A stretch of DNA of 64,000 bases from Falsochrobactrum shanghaiense (GTDB taxonomy: Bacteria; Pseudomonadota; Alphaproteobacteria; Rhizobiales; Rhizobiaceae), in NCBI RefSeq assembly GCF_003149535.1, contig NZ_QGDB01000003.1, positions 124,001 to 188,000 on the forward strand, given 5' to 3'. The notes under the pieces are model-generated. The model saw only the letters and a program-made list of their open reading frames with translations. It ran no database searches and was not told the origin of the DNA. This document shows, in pieces, positions 10,954 to 18,097 of the stretch. The position numbers were made by a program, and so were the translations under genes. Every line of letters begins with the position of its first letter. Within the stretch, counting starts at the first letter, position 1.

Positions 10954-12366
10954 ATGGCACCCAGAAAACTTTACGTCGGCAGAAAAATCCGGGAATTGCG
11001 CGAGCAGCATAAGGCCACGCAGGCCGGATTTGCTGAACGTTTAGGAATTTCAACGAGTTATCTTAACCAGATTGAGAATAATCAGCGCCCGGTCTCCGCC
11101 GCGGTGCTGCTCGCGCTGGCTGAAAATTACCAGATTGATATTGCTGCAATTTCGCTGGGCGATGATGATCGGCTGCTTTCGGCCGTTTCGGAAGCGCTGG
11201 CAGACCCGGTTTTTGATAATTACAAACCCAATTTGCAGGAATTAAAGCTGATTACGCAGAATGTGCCGGGATTGGCGCATGCGCTCATTGCCTGCCATCA
11301 GGCCTATCGGCGTAACAGCGAGCAACTGGCAAGTCTGGATAACCAGTTGGGCCGCGCATCGTCGATTGCCGAACCCGCGCCCTATGAAGAGGTTCGTGAC
11401 TTCTTTCATTTTATTGATAATTATATGCATGAACTTGATATTGCTGCAGAAAACCTTGCAGCCAAGCTCGATATTGCGGGACGTGATTCCAGTCTGGTGC
11501 TGCCGCAATATATGGAGAACCGCCATCGCGTGCGTGTTGCGCGCGCAACGCCCGATGAGACGATCCTGCGTCGCTTCGATCCTGCCGCCCGCGTTCTTTA
11601 TCTTAATCCTTATTCGCCTGCTTCCACGCGGAATTTTCAGATTGCGTTTCAGATTGCCGAACTGGAAATGGCGGAACTCATCGCATCTATAGCGAAACGT
11701 GCTGATTTCCGTTCCACGGAAGCGAGCGAAATCTGCAAGATCGGACTGCGCAATTATTTCGCGGGCGCGCTGATTCTGCCTTACCAGAGCTTTCTTTCCG
11801 CAGCCCGCGAGTTGCGCCACGATCTGGAATTGCTTGCCTCGCGCTTCGGTGCCAGTCTTGAGCAGGTGGCGCATCGGCTAAGCACCTTGCAGCGGCCGGG
11901 GCAGCGCGGGGTGCCGGTATTTTTCGCCCGTATTGATCGGGCGGGGAATATTACCAAGAGGCATAGTGCCGCCAAGCTGCAATTCGCCCGTTATGGCGCA
12001 GCTTGTCCCTTATGGAATGTGCATCAGGCATTCGAAACGCCGGGACGGATTATTCGCCAGCTTGCCGAAACACCCGACGGGGCGCGTTATTTATGCATTG
12101 CCACCGAACTGACCAAAAGCGATGGCGGGTTTAATGCGCCTCAGCGGCGCTATGCAATTTCATTGGGATGCGAGATCGCCTTTGCCAGAGATTTTGTCTA
12201 TGCGGACGGGCTGGATGTTACGGCACGCTCAGCCTTTGATCCAATCGGGGTTTCATGCCGTATTTGCGAGCGCGCCGAATGCGTGCAGCGCGCCGTGCCG
12301 CCATTAAAAAGCCGGATCGCGGTCGATCATGACCGGCGTGGAATTCTGCCATACCGGCTCTTATAG
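10954..12366 (+). CDS. PccR/MccR-type short-chain fatty acyl-CoA regulator
   Basis: 470 residues. An XRE-type helix-turn-helix (about 9-63, with TQAGFAERLGISTSYLNQIE) is followed by an ImmA/IrrE-like middle domain (FAGALILPYQSFLSAARELR) and the DUF2083 C-terminal domain. This is the architecture of ScfR proteins (RamB, PrpR, PccR) that sense short-chain acyl-CoA. The end holds a cysteine cluster, C435-R-I-C438-x4-C443, like the Fe-S-linked cysteines reported in mycobacterial PrpR. The ATG at 10954 abuts the second operator with no Shine-Dalgarno site, suggesting a leaderless or tightly repressed message; a TTG at 10924 is a poorer alternative. Confidence 0.9.
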   Translation: MAPRKLYVGRKIRELREQHKATQAGFAERLGISTSYLNQIENNQRPVSAAVLLALAENYQIDIAAISLGDDDRLLSAVSEALADPVFDNYKPNLQELKLITQNVPGLAHALIACHQAYRRNSEQLASLDNQLGRASSIAEPAPYEEVRDFFHFIDNYMHELDIAAENLAAKLDIAGRDSSLVLPQYMENRHRVRVARATPDETILRRFDPAARVLYLNPYSPASTRNFQIAFQIAELEMAELIASIAKRADFRSTEASEICKIGLRNYFAGALILPYQSFLSAARELRHDLELLASRFGASLEQVAHRLSTLQRPGQRGVPVFFARIDRAGNITKRHSAAKLQFARYGAACPLWNVHQAFETPGRIIRQLAETPDGARYLCIATELTKSDGGFNAPQRRYAISLGCEIAFARDFVYADGLDVTARSAFDPIGVSCRICERAECVQRAVPPLKSRIAVDHDRRGILPYRLL

Positions 12367-12367
12367 A

Positions 12368-12910
12368 TTAAAAGCCCGTATGTTCTTTCAGGAATTCGGC
12401 TTCTTCGGCTGTCGTTTCGCGCCCAAGCACCTTGTTGCGATGGGGAAAGCGACCGAAACGCTCGATAATATCGTGATGCTGCCGGGCAAAGTCGAGCGAA
12501 ACGGGGTCCGCAAGTTTTTCATAAAGCTCTACGCTGCGTTTCTGATCGCTCAATTTCTCGCTGTGCATAAGCGGCAGATAGAAGAATTGGCGCTGGTCGG
12601 CGGATAGCTGGCGGTCGAAATCATGGTCGAGCGCCTGAACGGCAATGTCGCGTGCGAGGCCGTCGCTTTCAAATGAACGGGGCGAACCACGGAACATGTT
12701 TCGTGGAAACTGATCGAACAAAATGGTCAGCGCCAGAGCGCTTTCGGGCTGTTGTTTCCAGCCTTCCATTTTCTCATTGCGGGCATCCTCATAGGCCGGG
12801 AGAAAGCTGTCGCGTATTTCCGTGTCGATTTCATCGCTTTTCACAAACCAGTTTTCCCGCATTTTGGGGGAGAACCAGAAATTCAGAATGTCTTCGGGTT
12901 GAACAGCCAT
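12368..12910 (-). CDS. DUF924 family protein
   Basis: 180 residues from the ATG at 12910; a GTG at 12919 is in frame, but GGAAAG is correctly spaced only for the ATG. The DUF924 (PF06041) pattern is clear: ILNFWFSP near the start, LTILFDQFPRNMFRGSPRSF in the middle, FFYLPLMHSE, and RFGRFPHRNKVLGRETTAEE near the end. It is an all-helical cytoplasmic protein of unknown function with a TPR-like fold. Its stop codon is 1 base from that of the convergent regulator gene, with no terminator between them. Confidence 0.87.
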   Translation of the reverse strand: MAVQPEDILNFWFSPKMRENWFVKSDEIDTEIRDSFLPAYEDARNEKMEGWKQQPESALALTILFDQFPRNMFRGSPRSFESDGLARDIAVQALDHDFDRQLSADQRQFFYLPLMHSEKLSDQKRSVELYEKLADPVSLDFARQHHDIIERFGRFPHRNKVLGRETTAEEAEFLKEHTGF

Positions 12911-12926
12911 GATGGTCACTTTCCGC

Positions 12927-13094
12927 TTATGGGGTCTGGTTCGGGTTGTCGGGTTGCGGGCAGGGCGTTTCGCCCTTCATATTGCGCGACATGCATTCAA
13001 AACGATCAAAGCCCTTGCCTGCATCCATCGCAGCTTTTCCGGCACCGCAACCGGAAAGCACTGCAAGCGTGATCAATAATGCGATCTTTCTCAT
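12927..13094 (-). CDS. Small predicted lipoprotein
   Basis: 55 residues. It starts MRKIALLITLAVLSGC, a short lipoprotein signal with lipobox LSGC, so C16 would be lipidated. The mature part is about 40 residues with two further cysteines (FEC and TPC) and a Pro/Asn-rich end. Function unknown. It lies 16 bases upstream of the DUF924 gene on the same strand, so the two may be cotranscribed. Confidence 0.7.
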   Translation of the reverse strand: MRKIALLITLAVLSGCGAGKAAMDAGKGFDRFECMSRNMKGETPCPQPDNPNQTP

Positions 13095-13178
13095 CCGGGT
13101 CCCTTTGCGGTGCATATGCCTATGATGGAGGATAATAGAAGCGCGGATGCAGGGCGGCAATAGCGGTTTTGGCGCCGA

Positions 13179-13646
13179 TCAGCCGCGACCGCGATAGTTG
13201 GGAACCGCCTGTTCAGGAATCCACACATCCTGCGGCGCTGCTCCGGTCTGATAAAACACGTCAATGGGGATGCCGCCGCGCGGATACCAATAGCCGCCAA
13301 TACGCAGCCATTGCGGATCGAGCAGTTCAACCAGCCTTTTGCCGATGCTGACCGTGCAATCTTCATGAAAAGCGCCATGATTGCGGAAGGAAAAGAGGAA
13401 AAGCTTGAGCGATTTGCTCTCTACCAGCCAGTCGCTAGGAATGTAATCGATCACGAGATGGGCAAAATCCGGCTGTCCGGTCATCGGGCAGAGGGACGTG
13501 AATTCGGGGGCTGTAAAGCGGATGCAATAGGGTGTTCCTGATTGCGGATTTGACACCCGTTCAAGAATGGCTTCTTCGGGCGATTGCGGAACGGTAGTGT
13601 TCGATCCCAATTGCTTCAAATCGGAATATATTGTTTTTTCAGTCAT
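13179..13646 (-). CDS. queF: NADPH-dependent 7-cyano-7-deazaguanine reductase
   Basis: 155 residues, the short (unimodular) QueF type. It reduces preQ0 to preQ1 in queuosine synthesis. The family motif [18 protein letters not shown] holds the nucleophile C53 and D60; [12 protein letters not shown] holds the H94-E95 pair, and the C-terminal [17 protein letters not shown] is typical. It stands alone; other queuosine genes are not in the window. A palindromic repeat lies upstream. Confidence 0.95.
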   Translation of the reverse strand: MTEKTIYSDLKQLGSNTTVPQSPEEAILERVSNPQSGTPYCIRFTAPEFTSLCPMTGQPDFAHLVIDYIPSDWLVESKSLKLFLFSFRNHGAFHEDCTVSIGKRLVELLDPQWLRIGGYWYPRGGIPIDVFYQTGAAPQDVWIPEQAVPNYRGRG

Positions 13647-13761
13647 TTACGTGTCTTTTCTACAAAGCCACGGCGCAGTCGGTCATTCAGGCAAATGCTT
13701 GTCTTGTCCTTGTTTTGACCGGGTAGGCTGCGACCGGTGGCGTAATACCAGAGGGTGTTGG

Positions 13762-13868
13762 TTAGAGCATTTCCAGCAAAAGTGTGAAACGGTTTTGCGT
13801 CGGATAATGCGATAAAACAAAAACTTAGAGCGGTTCAAGCGATTCTGTTTAAACAGGAACCGCTCTAA
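13762..13868. repeat. TTAGAGC/GCTCTAA-bounded palindromic repeat
   Basis: The 309-base gap between queF and the DUF883-like gene holds no convincing gene, only this element. It is bounded by TTAGAGC (13762-13768) and GCTCTAA (13862-13868). Its right half is a long hairpin, TTAGAGCGGTTC (13825-13836) with GAACCGCTCTAA (13857-13868). CTGTTTAAACAG (13845-13856) is a nested palindrome. A related element is at 26232-26335. Confidence 0.75.
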
Positions 13869-13955
13869 CAGCCACCGGAATGAACGTAAAGCCCATATGG
13901 CAATAACCCCGCGACCATTACGGTCACGGGGTTCCGGGCAAATGTGCAGGGGTGA

Positions 13956-14273
13956 TCAGCGGCGATCAGAAATCGCGCAGCCAATGGCCACGCCGATCAA
14001 TATGCCGATAACGCCTGCCGTGCCGAAAAGGGTGGTTGCCGTGCCGGGATTTTCCTTGACTGTTTCAGCAACAGCCTGTCCGCGCTCACGCACAGTCTGT
14101 GCTGCATGGCGAAAGCGCCCGGAAGCGTCGTCCATGAAGTCATCCGCACGGTCTCTCAAATCATCGGAGCGGGAGGCCAGCGAACGCGAGAGTCGCTTTA
14201 GTTCGCCACGCAGTTCTGCGACCTGCTGCTCCAAAGCCTTCTGAATGTCGTTGGCAGTGCTGTTGTCGGCCAT
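13956..14273 (-). CDS. DUF883/ElaB-like membrane-anchored protein
   Basis: 105 residues. An N-terminal charged helix (about 8-60, rich in Glu, Arg and Asp, coiled-coil-like) is followed by a Gln/Thr linker and a C-terminal hydrophobic glycine-rich helix (about 80-101), ending in DRR. This is the layout of ElaB/YqjD/DUF883 proteins, which sit in the inner membrane by their C terminus and in E. coli bind ribosomes in stationary phase. A weak EcfG-like promoter (GGAAC-N16-CATT) lies 32 bases upstream, in keeping with stress expression. Confidence 0.72.
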   Translation of the reverse strand: MADNSTANDIQKALEQQVAELRGELKRLSRSLASRSDDLRDRADDFMDDASGRFRHAAQTVRERGQAVAETVKENPGTATTLFGTAGVIGILIGVAIGCAISDRR

Positions 14274-14304
14274 GTTATGTCTCCGTACAAATTGATGATT
14301 GGAG

Positions 14305-14329
14305 AATGCGCGTAGCGCCCTTTGGTTCC
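14305..14329 (-). promoter_or_regulatory. Weak EcfG-like promoter before the DUF883-like gene
   Basis: On the minus strand GGAAC (plus 14325-14329) is followed after 16 bases by CATT (plus 14305-14308), one mismatch from GGAAC-N16-CGTT. Distance to the start codon is like that of the leftward promoter at 4567-4591. Confidence 0.35.
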
Positions 14330-14362
14330 TTCGTAGTGAAAAGATTCAGTCTGCGGAACGCG

Positions 14363-14701
14363 TCAGACACGTATACGAATTGAATGCAGGACGCGGCCGA
14401 TAAGTACACCGGTGAACGCGCCTGCGGCCTTGATTATAAAGTCGGCAATCTCGCCATGACGTCCGGGAGCCAGTCGCTGCAAAAGCTCGAACAGGGCTGC
14501 ACAGCCGATTGTGAGGACGAGCACCGCCAGCCAATGACGCGGATAGGCCAGAGCAAAGAGCGCCCCGACCACCATAAAAGCCGCGAACCGCTCTATATCC
14601 GCAGGCTCGCCGGTCATGGGGCGCAACTGGATCGGGCTTATTGTAACGACAAGGATCGTCACAAGAAGCAGCCAGGCAGCGATGCGCAAAAATCGCGTCA
14701 T
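14363..14701 (-). CDS. VanZ-like small membrane protein
   Basis: 112 residues from the ATG at 14701. Four hydrophobic segments (about 4-22, 37-52, 56-72, 85-103) fit the VanZ-like family, with the family-style pieces TISPIQLRPMTG, DIERFAAFMVVG and the loop LLQRLAPGRHGEIADFIIKA. The role of such proteins is not settled; VanZ itself gives low teicoplanin resistance. A longer form from 14746 would overlap the upstream gene by 32 bases, so the shorter start is preferred. Confidence 0.78.
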   Translation of the reverse strand: MTRFLRIAAWLLLVTILVVTISPIQLRPMTGEPADIERFAAFMVVGALFALAYPRHWLAVLVLTIGCAALFELLQRLAPGRHGEIADFIIKAAGAFTGVLIGRVLHSIRIRV

Positions 14702-14714
14702 AAAAGAGAGGCTT

Positions 14715-15080
14715 TCATTCTGTCGTCTGATTTTGTACGGGCTCATCGCGCGCAGGATCGCCGCAGCGCCGGTACATATGGTCGGTGAGTGTCGTTTTTA
14801 TCGTATTGCCAAAGGGCAATTCATAATGAGCAATGACATCGACGCCCATGCACCATTTCACGTTTTCGGGAGAAAGTTCGTAATTGGTTTCCAGAAAGCC
14901 GATGACATAATTCATACCCTCATCACAGTCGGGGGTGGTGCAGAAATTACCGTCCCGGGCCAATTGGCGGATCGAGTTCTCGCCAATTTTCATGACGACC
15001 GGCTCGACCGCAAAGGGAGCCGCTCCTGCAAGCGTGATGAAAACCAGACCAATGAGTGTATATTTTACCGAGCGCTGCAT
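14715..15080 (-). CDS. Hypothetical secreted protein with four cysteines
   Basis: 121 residues. The N terminus has a signal peptide or membrane anchor (about 7-24, GLVFITLAGAAPFAVEP). The rest holds four cysteines (FCTTPDC, KWC, RRC), likely two disulfides in the periplasm. I do not recognise the family. It lies 13 bases upstream of the VanZ-like gene and may share its transcript. Confidence 0.65.
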   Translation of the reverse strand: MQRSVKYTLIGLVFITLAGAAPFAVEPVVMKIGENSIRQLARDGNFCTTPDCDEGMNYVIGFLETNYELSPENVKWCMGVDVIAHYELPFGNTIKTTLTDHMYRRCGDPARDEPVQNQTTE

Positions 15081-15202
15081 GAATCATTATCGAGTGCCGT
15101 TTGTCTCGCATCATAACGCATGAGCATGCCATCAATAGCAAGTCCGCATCCGGCGAGCGAGCGAACGTCGCGGGGCTTATCAGGCGAAATACCGTTTTAA
15201 TA

Positions 15203-15221
15203 TTGACTTTTACGTAAGTCA
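15203..15221 (+). promoter_or_regulatory. Palindrome over a -35-like box before the MerR gene
   Basis: TTGACT (15203-15208) resembles a -35 box and runs into TTACGTAA (15210-15217), a perfect 8-bp palindrome flanked by GACT and AGTC. MerR-family regulators often bind such dyads in stretched spacers of their own promoters. No clear -10 box was found. Confidence 0.4.
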
Positions 15222-15262
15222 GGCAGACACAACAGTTGTCTGCATTGAACAGGACGGAAGTT

Positions 15263-15652
15263 GTGGTGCGCGAATATTACACAATCACGGAACTGACGCG
15301 GGAGTTCGGCATATCCACCCGTACACTGCGTTTTTACGAGGATGAAGGATTAATCGCACCGGTGCGACGTGGTCGCACGCGCCTGTTCCGCCCATCGGAC
15401 CGTCACCTTCTCAAGCAGATTTTGCGCGGCAAGCGGCTGGGCTTCTCAATCGCCGAGATTCATGAAGTCATCCAGATGTATCGTGAGCCGCCCGGTGAAA
15501 CGGGGCAGCTAAAACTTCTCATGAAGCGGGTGGAAGAAAAACGTGCAAGTCTGCGCCAGAAGCGGCGCGATATTGATGAAATCCTTGGTGAGCTTGACCA
15601 GGTGGATGAAGCCTGTATCGAGCGTCTCGCTGAACTGGGCGTCAATACCTGA
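15263..15652 (+). CDS. MerR-family transcriptional regulator
   Basis: 129 residues from the GTG at 15263, preceded by AGGACGGA; a TTG at 15236 is possible but less likely. The N-terminal MerR domain is clear: YTITELTREFGISTRTLRFY, then EDEGLIAPVRRGRTRLF. The C-terminal part is a coiled-coil dimerisation helix (about 80-115) without metal-binding cysteine pairs, so an organic ligand is more likely than a metal. LiuR-type regulators of branched-chain acid breakdown have this size, but no such genes are near, so the target is unknown. Confidence 0.85.
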   Translation: MVREYYTITELTREFGISTRTLRFYEDEGLIAPVRRGRTRLFRPSDRHLLKQILRGKRLGFSIAEIHEVIQMYREPPGETGQLKLLMKRVEEKRASLRQKRRDIDEILGELDQVDEACIERLAELGVNT

Positions 15653-15670
15653 AACTGTCCGGCTCAGGAG

Positions 15671-16648
15671 CTAGTTTTCGTTCGCAGGCGAACACATTGC
15701 GGCTATATCCTGCACAGTGCTGTTATTGCTCTGATCGGCCCTGCCGCTGAAGACGTCATCAAAGAGCTTTGCCTTGTCGAGCTCGCTCACGACGCAGCCG
15801 CAGAATTGCCGGCATAAAGATTCACTGCCGTTTTCCATACAGGTTGCCACGCAGGATTGGGTGAATGCCTGCCGCGGGGTGAGCGTTGCAGGCGGTATGA
15901 TCTGCGAAAAACCATAGAGCAGCGCCAGAAGTACAGGCTGGTGGATCAGATAGAAAGCGAGGCTATGCCGTCCGATAAAGGTGATCGGCTTTTGTGGAAA
16001 ACGTGTTTTCCCATCCGTGGCAAGCAGCGGCAGGCAGTTGAAGCGCTCGCACAGGCGCGCGCAGGCAATGCCGGTCAGCACCGCGCCGAACCACGGAAAA
16101 ACCGGTACATAATCGTTTGAGCGTATGGTGATCGTCGAAAGCCCGACCCATGCAAGCCATAGGGAATTGAAGACATCCGCCCGCGCATAGAGCGGTGCGA
16201 TAATGACCAGTGCCGCAACGAACAGCGTTATGACGGGCGGCAGGCGAAGGAATAAAAGCCCAAGCACACTTGCCAGGGCAATCTGGTGCAATATGCCGAA
16301 GAAAATGAAGCTTTCAGGTGATATATACCAAGTAACGGCAGAAATCGCCGCAGCGGCGACAATAATCTGCAAAAGCCGTTTGCCCATTGCGCGCCAGCGT
16401 ATGCCATTTCCATGAGCGAGGACGAGGCTGAAACCGACAAGAAACAGAAAGCTGGAAGCAATGCAGCGGGCAAAGAGCTTCCACCCGCCTTGCGCCGTTG
16501 TGGCAGGCGCCAGATAGCCGAAGAATTCGAGATCCCATCCGAAGTGATAGATCGCCATCGCGAGCAATGCGATGCCGCGCGCAATATCGACGCGCCCGAG
16601 CCGGGGGCGTGAAGGGGATATTAATTTCGCTCTAGCGGCGCTTTGCAT
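15671..16648 (-). CDS. DUF1624 membrane acetyltransferase-like protein with cysteine-rich tail
   Basis: 325 residues from the ATG at 16648; a longer frame starts at 16741 without a ribosome-binding site. The fold is a multi-pass membrane protein (about seven segments) of the heparan-alpha-glucosaminide N-acetyltransferase / DUF1624 family, with the signature GRVDIARGIALLAMAIYHFG at the start and FIGRHSLAFYLIHQPVLL near residue 240. After the last membrane segment there is a 60-residue tail with C266-x3-C270-x8-C279-x3-C283-x-C285 and C319. The bacterial substrate is unknown. Confidence 0.82.
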   Translation of the reverse strand: MQSAARAKLISPSRPRLGRVDIARGIALLAMAIYHFGWDLEFFGYLAPATTAQGGWKLFARCIASSFLFLVGFSLVLAHGNGIRWRAMGKRLLQIIVAAAAISAVTWYISPESFIFFGILHQIALASVLGLLFLRLPPVITLFVAALVIIAPLYARADVFNSLWLAWVGLSTITIRSNDYVPVFPWFGAVLTGIACARLCERFNCLPLLATDGKTRFPQKPITFIGRHSLAFYLIHQPVLLALLYGFSQIIPPATLTPRQAFTQSCVATCMENGSESLCRQFCGCVVSELDKAKLFDDVFSGRADQSNNSTVQDIAAMCSPANEN

Positions 16649-16780
16649 CTTGCTTGCGACCTCGAATGCCGAATCCGGCAGATTGTTAACACAGGTTCCA
16701 GTCTGGCTATAGTATCCTGTCGTCAGAATCGCCCCGGACATAACGAGAAAGCGGGCTGATGCGCCATTTCGGAGATTGCA

Positions 16781-17575
16781 TTGTTTTTCAGCCTGTCCAA
16801 AATTTTCTGGTTGTTCTTTCAGCCCCTGACGATCCTTCTCGTGCTTCTGCTGATTGCGCTTGTCCTGTTATGGAGAGGCTATCGACGGCTGGCTCTTTCG
16901 GCGCTGGTCGCGATGGGGGCCATCCTGTTTGTCAGCAGCTATACGACACTTGGTTCCCTGCTTCTTGCGCCGTTGGAAGATCGTTTTCCAAAGCAGGACG
17001 CTCCGCCGCCACATGTGGATGGCATTGTGGTCCTTGGCGGTTATATGAATGGGGACATCAATGCGGGAAGGCCGGGTTTTGAACTCAACAGCGCGGCAGA
17101 CCGGATATTCGAAGCCATGCGGCTGGCCCGGCTTTATCCCGATGCCAAAGTGATAATTTCGGGCGGAGATGGCGCATTTTTCGAAGAAGCGCTTCCCGAA
17201 GCAGAGAGTACGCGCAGCATGCTTGCCGATCTGGGATTTTCCGGAGAGCGGTTCATTTTCGAGAACAAATCCCGCAATACCGTGGAAAATGCCGCTTTTT
17301 CCAAAGCTCTTGCCGAGCCAAAGGAGGGGGAAACGTGGCTGCTCGTAACATCAGCCTATCATATGCCGCGTTCCATCGGCTGTTTCAGAAAGGCCGGTTT
17401 CAACGTCACCGCCTGGGCCGTTGATTTTAAGACACCCGCCAGGGAAAGCTTTTCGATCTATCTTGAATCCCCAAATGACGCGCTGTCACGATTCAGTGTG
17501 GCCATGCGCGAATGGGTCGGGCTGACGGCTTACTGGCTGACCGGCAAGACAGATATGCTGCTGCCGCAACCCTGA
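16781..17575 (+). CDS. YdcF/ElyC-like (DUF218) membrane protein
   Basis: 264 residues. Two N-terminal membrane segments (about 5-27 and 36-56) precede a DUF218 domain with GIVVLGGYMN, KVIISGGDGA, ENKSRNTVENA and LLVTSAYHMPRSIGCF, all family hallmarks. E. coli ElyC of this family affects peptidoglycan precursor recycling; the enzyme activity is not known. The start is a TTG, chosen because GGAG sits 6 bases upstream and the frame opens there with the membrane segment. It is divergent from the DUF1624 gene. Confidence 0.86.
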   Translation: MFFSLSKIFWLFFQPLTILLVLLLIALVLLWRGYRRLALSALVAMGAILFVSSYTTLGSLLLAPLEDRFPKQDAPPPHVDGIVVLGGYMNGDINAGRPGFELNSAADRIFEAMRLARLYPDAKVIISGGDGAFFEEALPEAESTRSMLADLGFSGERFIFENKSRNTVENAAFSKALAEPKEGETWLLVTSAYHMPRSIGCFRKAGFNVTAWAVDFKTPARESFSIYLESPNDALSRFSVAMREWVGLTAYWLTGKTDMLLPQP

Positions 17576-17802
17576 TGCCATGATTTTGCCGCCTCTACAA
17601 AGGATCTGTTAATTATAATTTTAGTTAAATAATTGATTTATAACTATCTTTTTCTGTGGCTGGAGGCGGGCCAGCTGACTGTGCCTTCCTTTGGCCGTTT
17701 TCTTCGATTGCGTTTTCATACGGCCCGGCCTATATCGTCGCCAGAGCGATATTAAGTGCGCTTTGGTCGGAATCTGCACAACAAGGTTTTCAAAAACAAT
17801 CC
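17576..17802. other. AT-rich spacer before the small-ORF stack
   Basis: No gene is evident. Bases 17611-17640 hold only two G/C in thirty, unlike the surrounding GC-rich DNA. This may be a promoter or a site for an AT-binding nucleoid protein such as MucR; neither is proved. Confidence 0.4.
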
Positions 17803-17901
17803 ATGGACGACACCGTTCAAAAGTCCTGCTGGGGCGTTACGCTGCGGGCAGTTATGGGTCTCGCTGTTCTCATTCTTATTGCGTATCTTTTTATTGCCTG
17901 A
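17803..17901 (+). CDS. Possible 32-residue membrane peptide
   Basis: The ATG at 17803 opens a 32-codon frame. The first 12 residues are polar (MDDTVQKSC), then comes a hydrophobic helix (about 14-31, ending LILIAYLFIA) long enough to cross the membrane. No good ribosome-binding site is visible. It is included because the amino acid pattern is that of known bacterial small membrane proteins; conservation would decide. Confidence 0.35.
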   Translation: MDDTVQKSCWGVTLRAVMGLAVLILIAYLFIA

Positions 17902-17950
17902 ACCGGCTTGCCGTTCAGCGATCGCAGATGTTGCGTAAAGCGGAAATTTA

Positions 17951-18019
17951 ATGACGCATTTCGGCATTCCGCTTGCGCTGTTCCTTGCCTACACTATCTA
18001 TAAGGATAAGAGCGCATGA
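17951..18019 (+). CDS. Possible 22-residue hydrophobic peptide upstream of sdaA
   Basis: A 22-codon frame from the ATG at 17951 has a hydrophobic core (FGIPLALFLAYTIY) and a basic end (KDKSA). A weak GGAAA lies upstream. Its stop overlaps the next tiny start as ATGA, which suggests translational coupling. Confidence 0.35.
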   Translation: MTHFGIPLALFLAYTIYKDKSA

Positions 18020-18096
18020 TTATTGCGGAAGCAATGATCGGACGCGCAGCGGCCATGCAGTTCTGCAAACAGACGGGCAGGCTGAAGAAGGTGTAG
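18016..18096 (+). CDS. Possible 26-residue leader peptide coupled to sdaA
   Basis: The ATG at 18016 overlaps the stop of the preceding tiny frame by four bases and has AAGGA about 10 bases upstream. The 26 residues end in a basic stretch (KQTGRLKKV). The stop at 18094-18096 is one base before the sdaA ATG, so ribosomes could pass on directly. Function unknown; it could be a leader or a chance frame. Confidence 0.35.
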   Translation: MIIAEAMIGRAAAMQFCKQTGRLKKV

Positions 18097-18097
18097 G

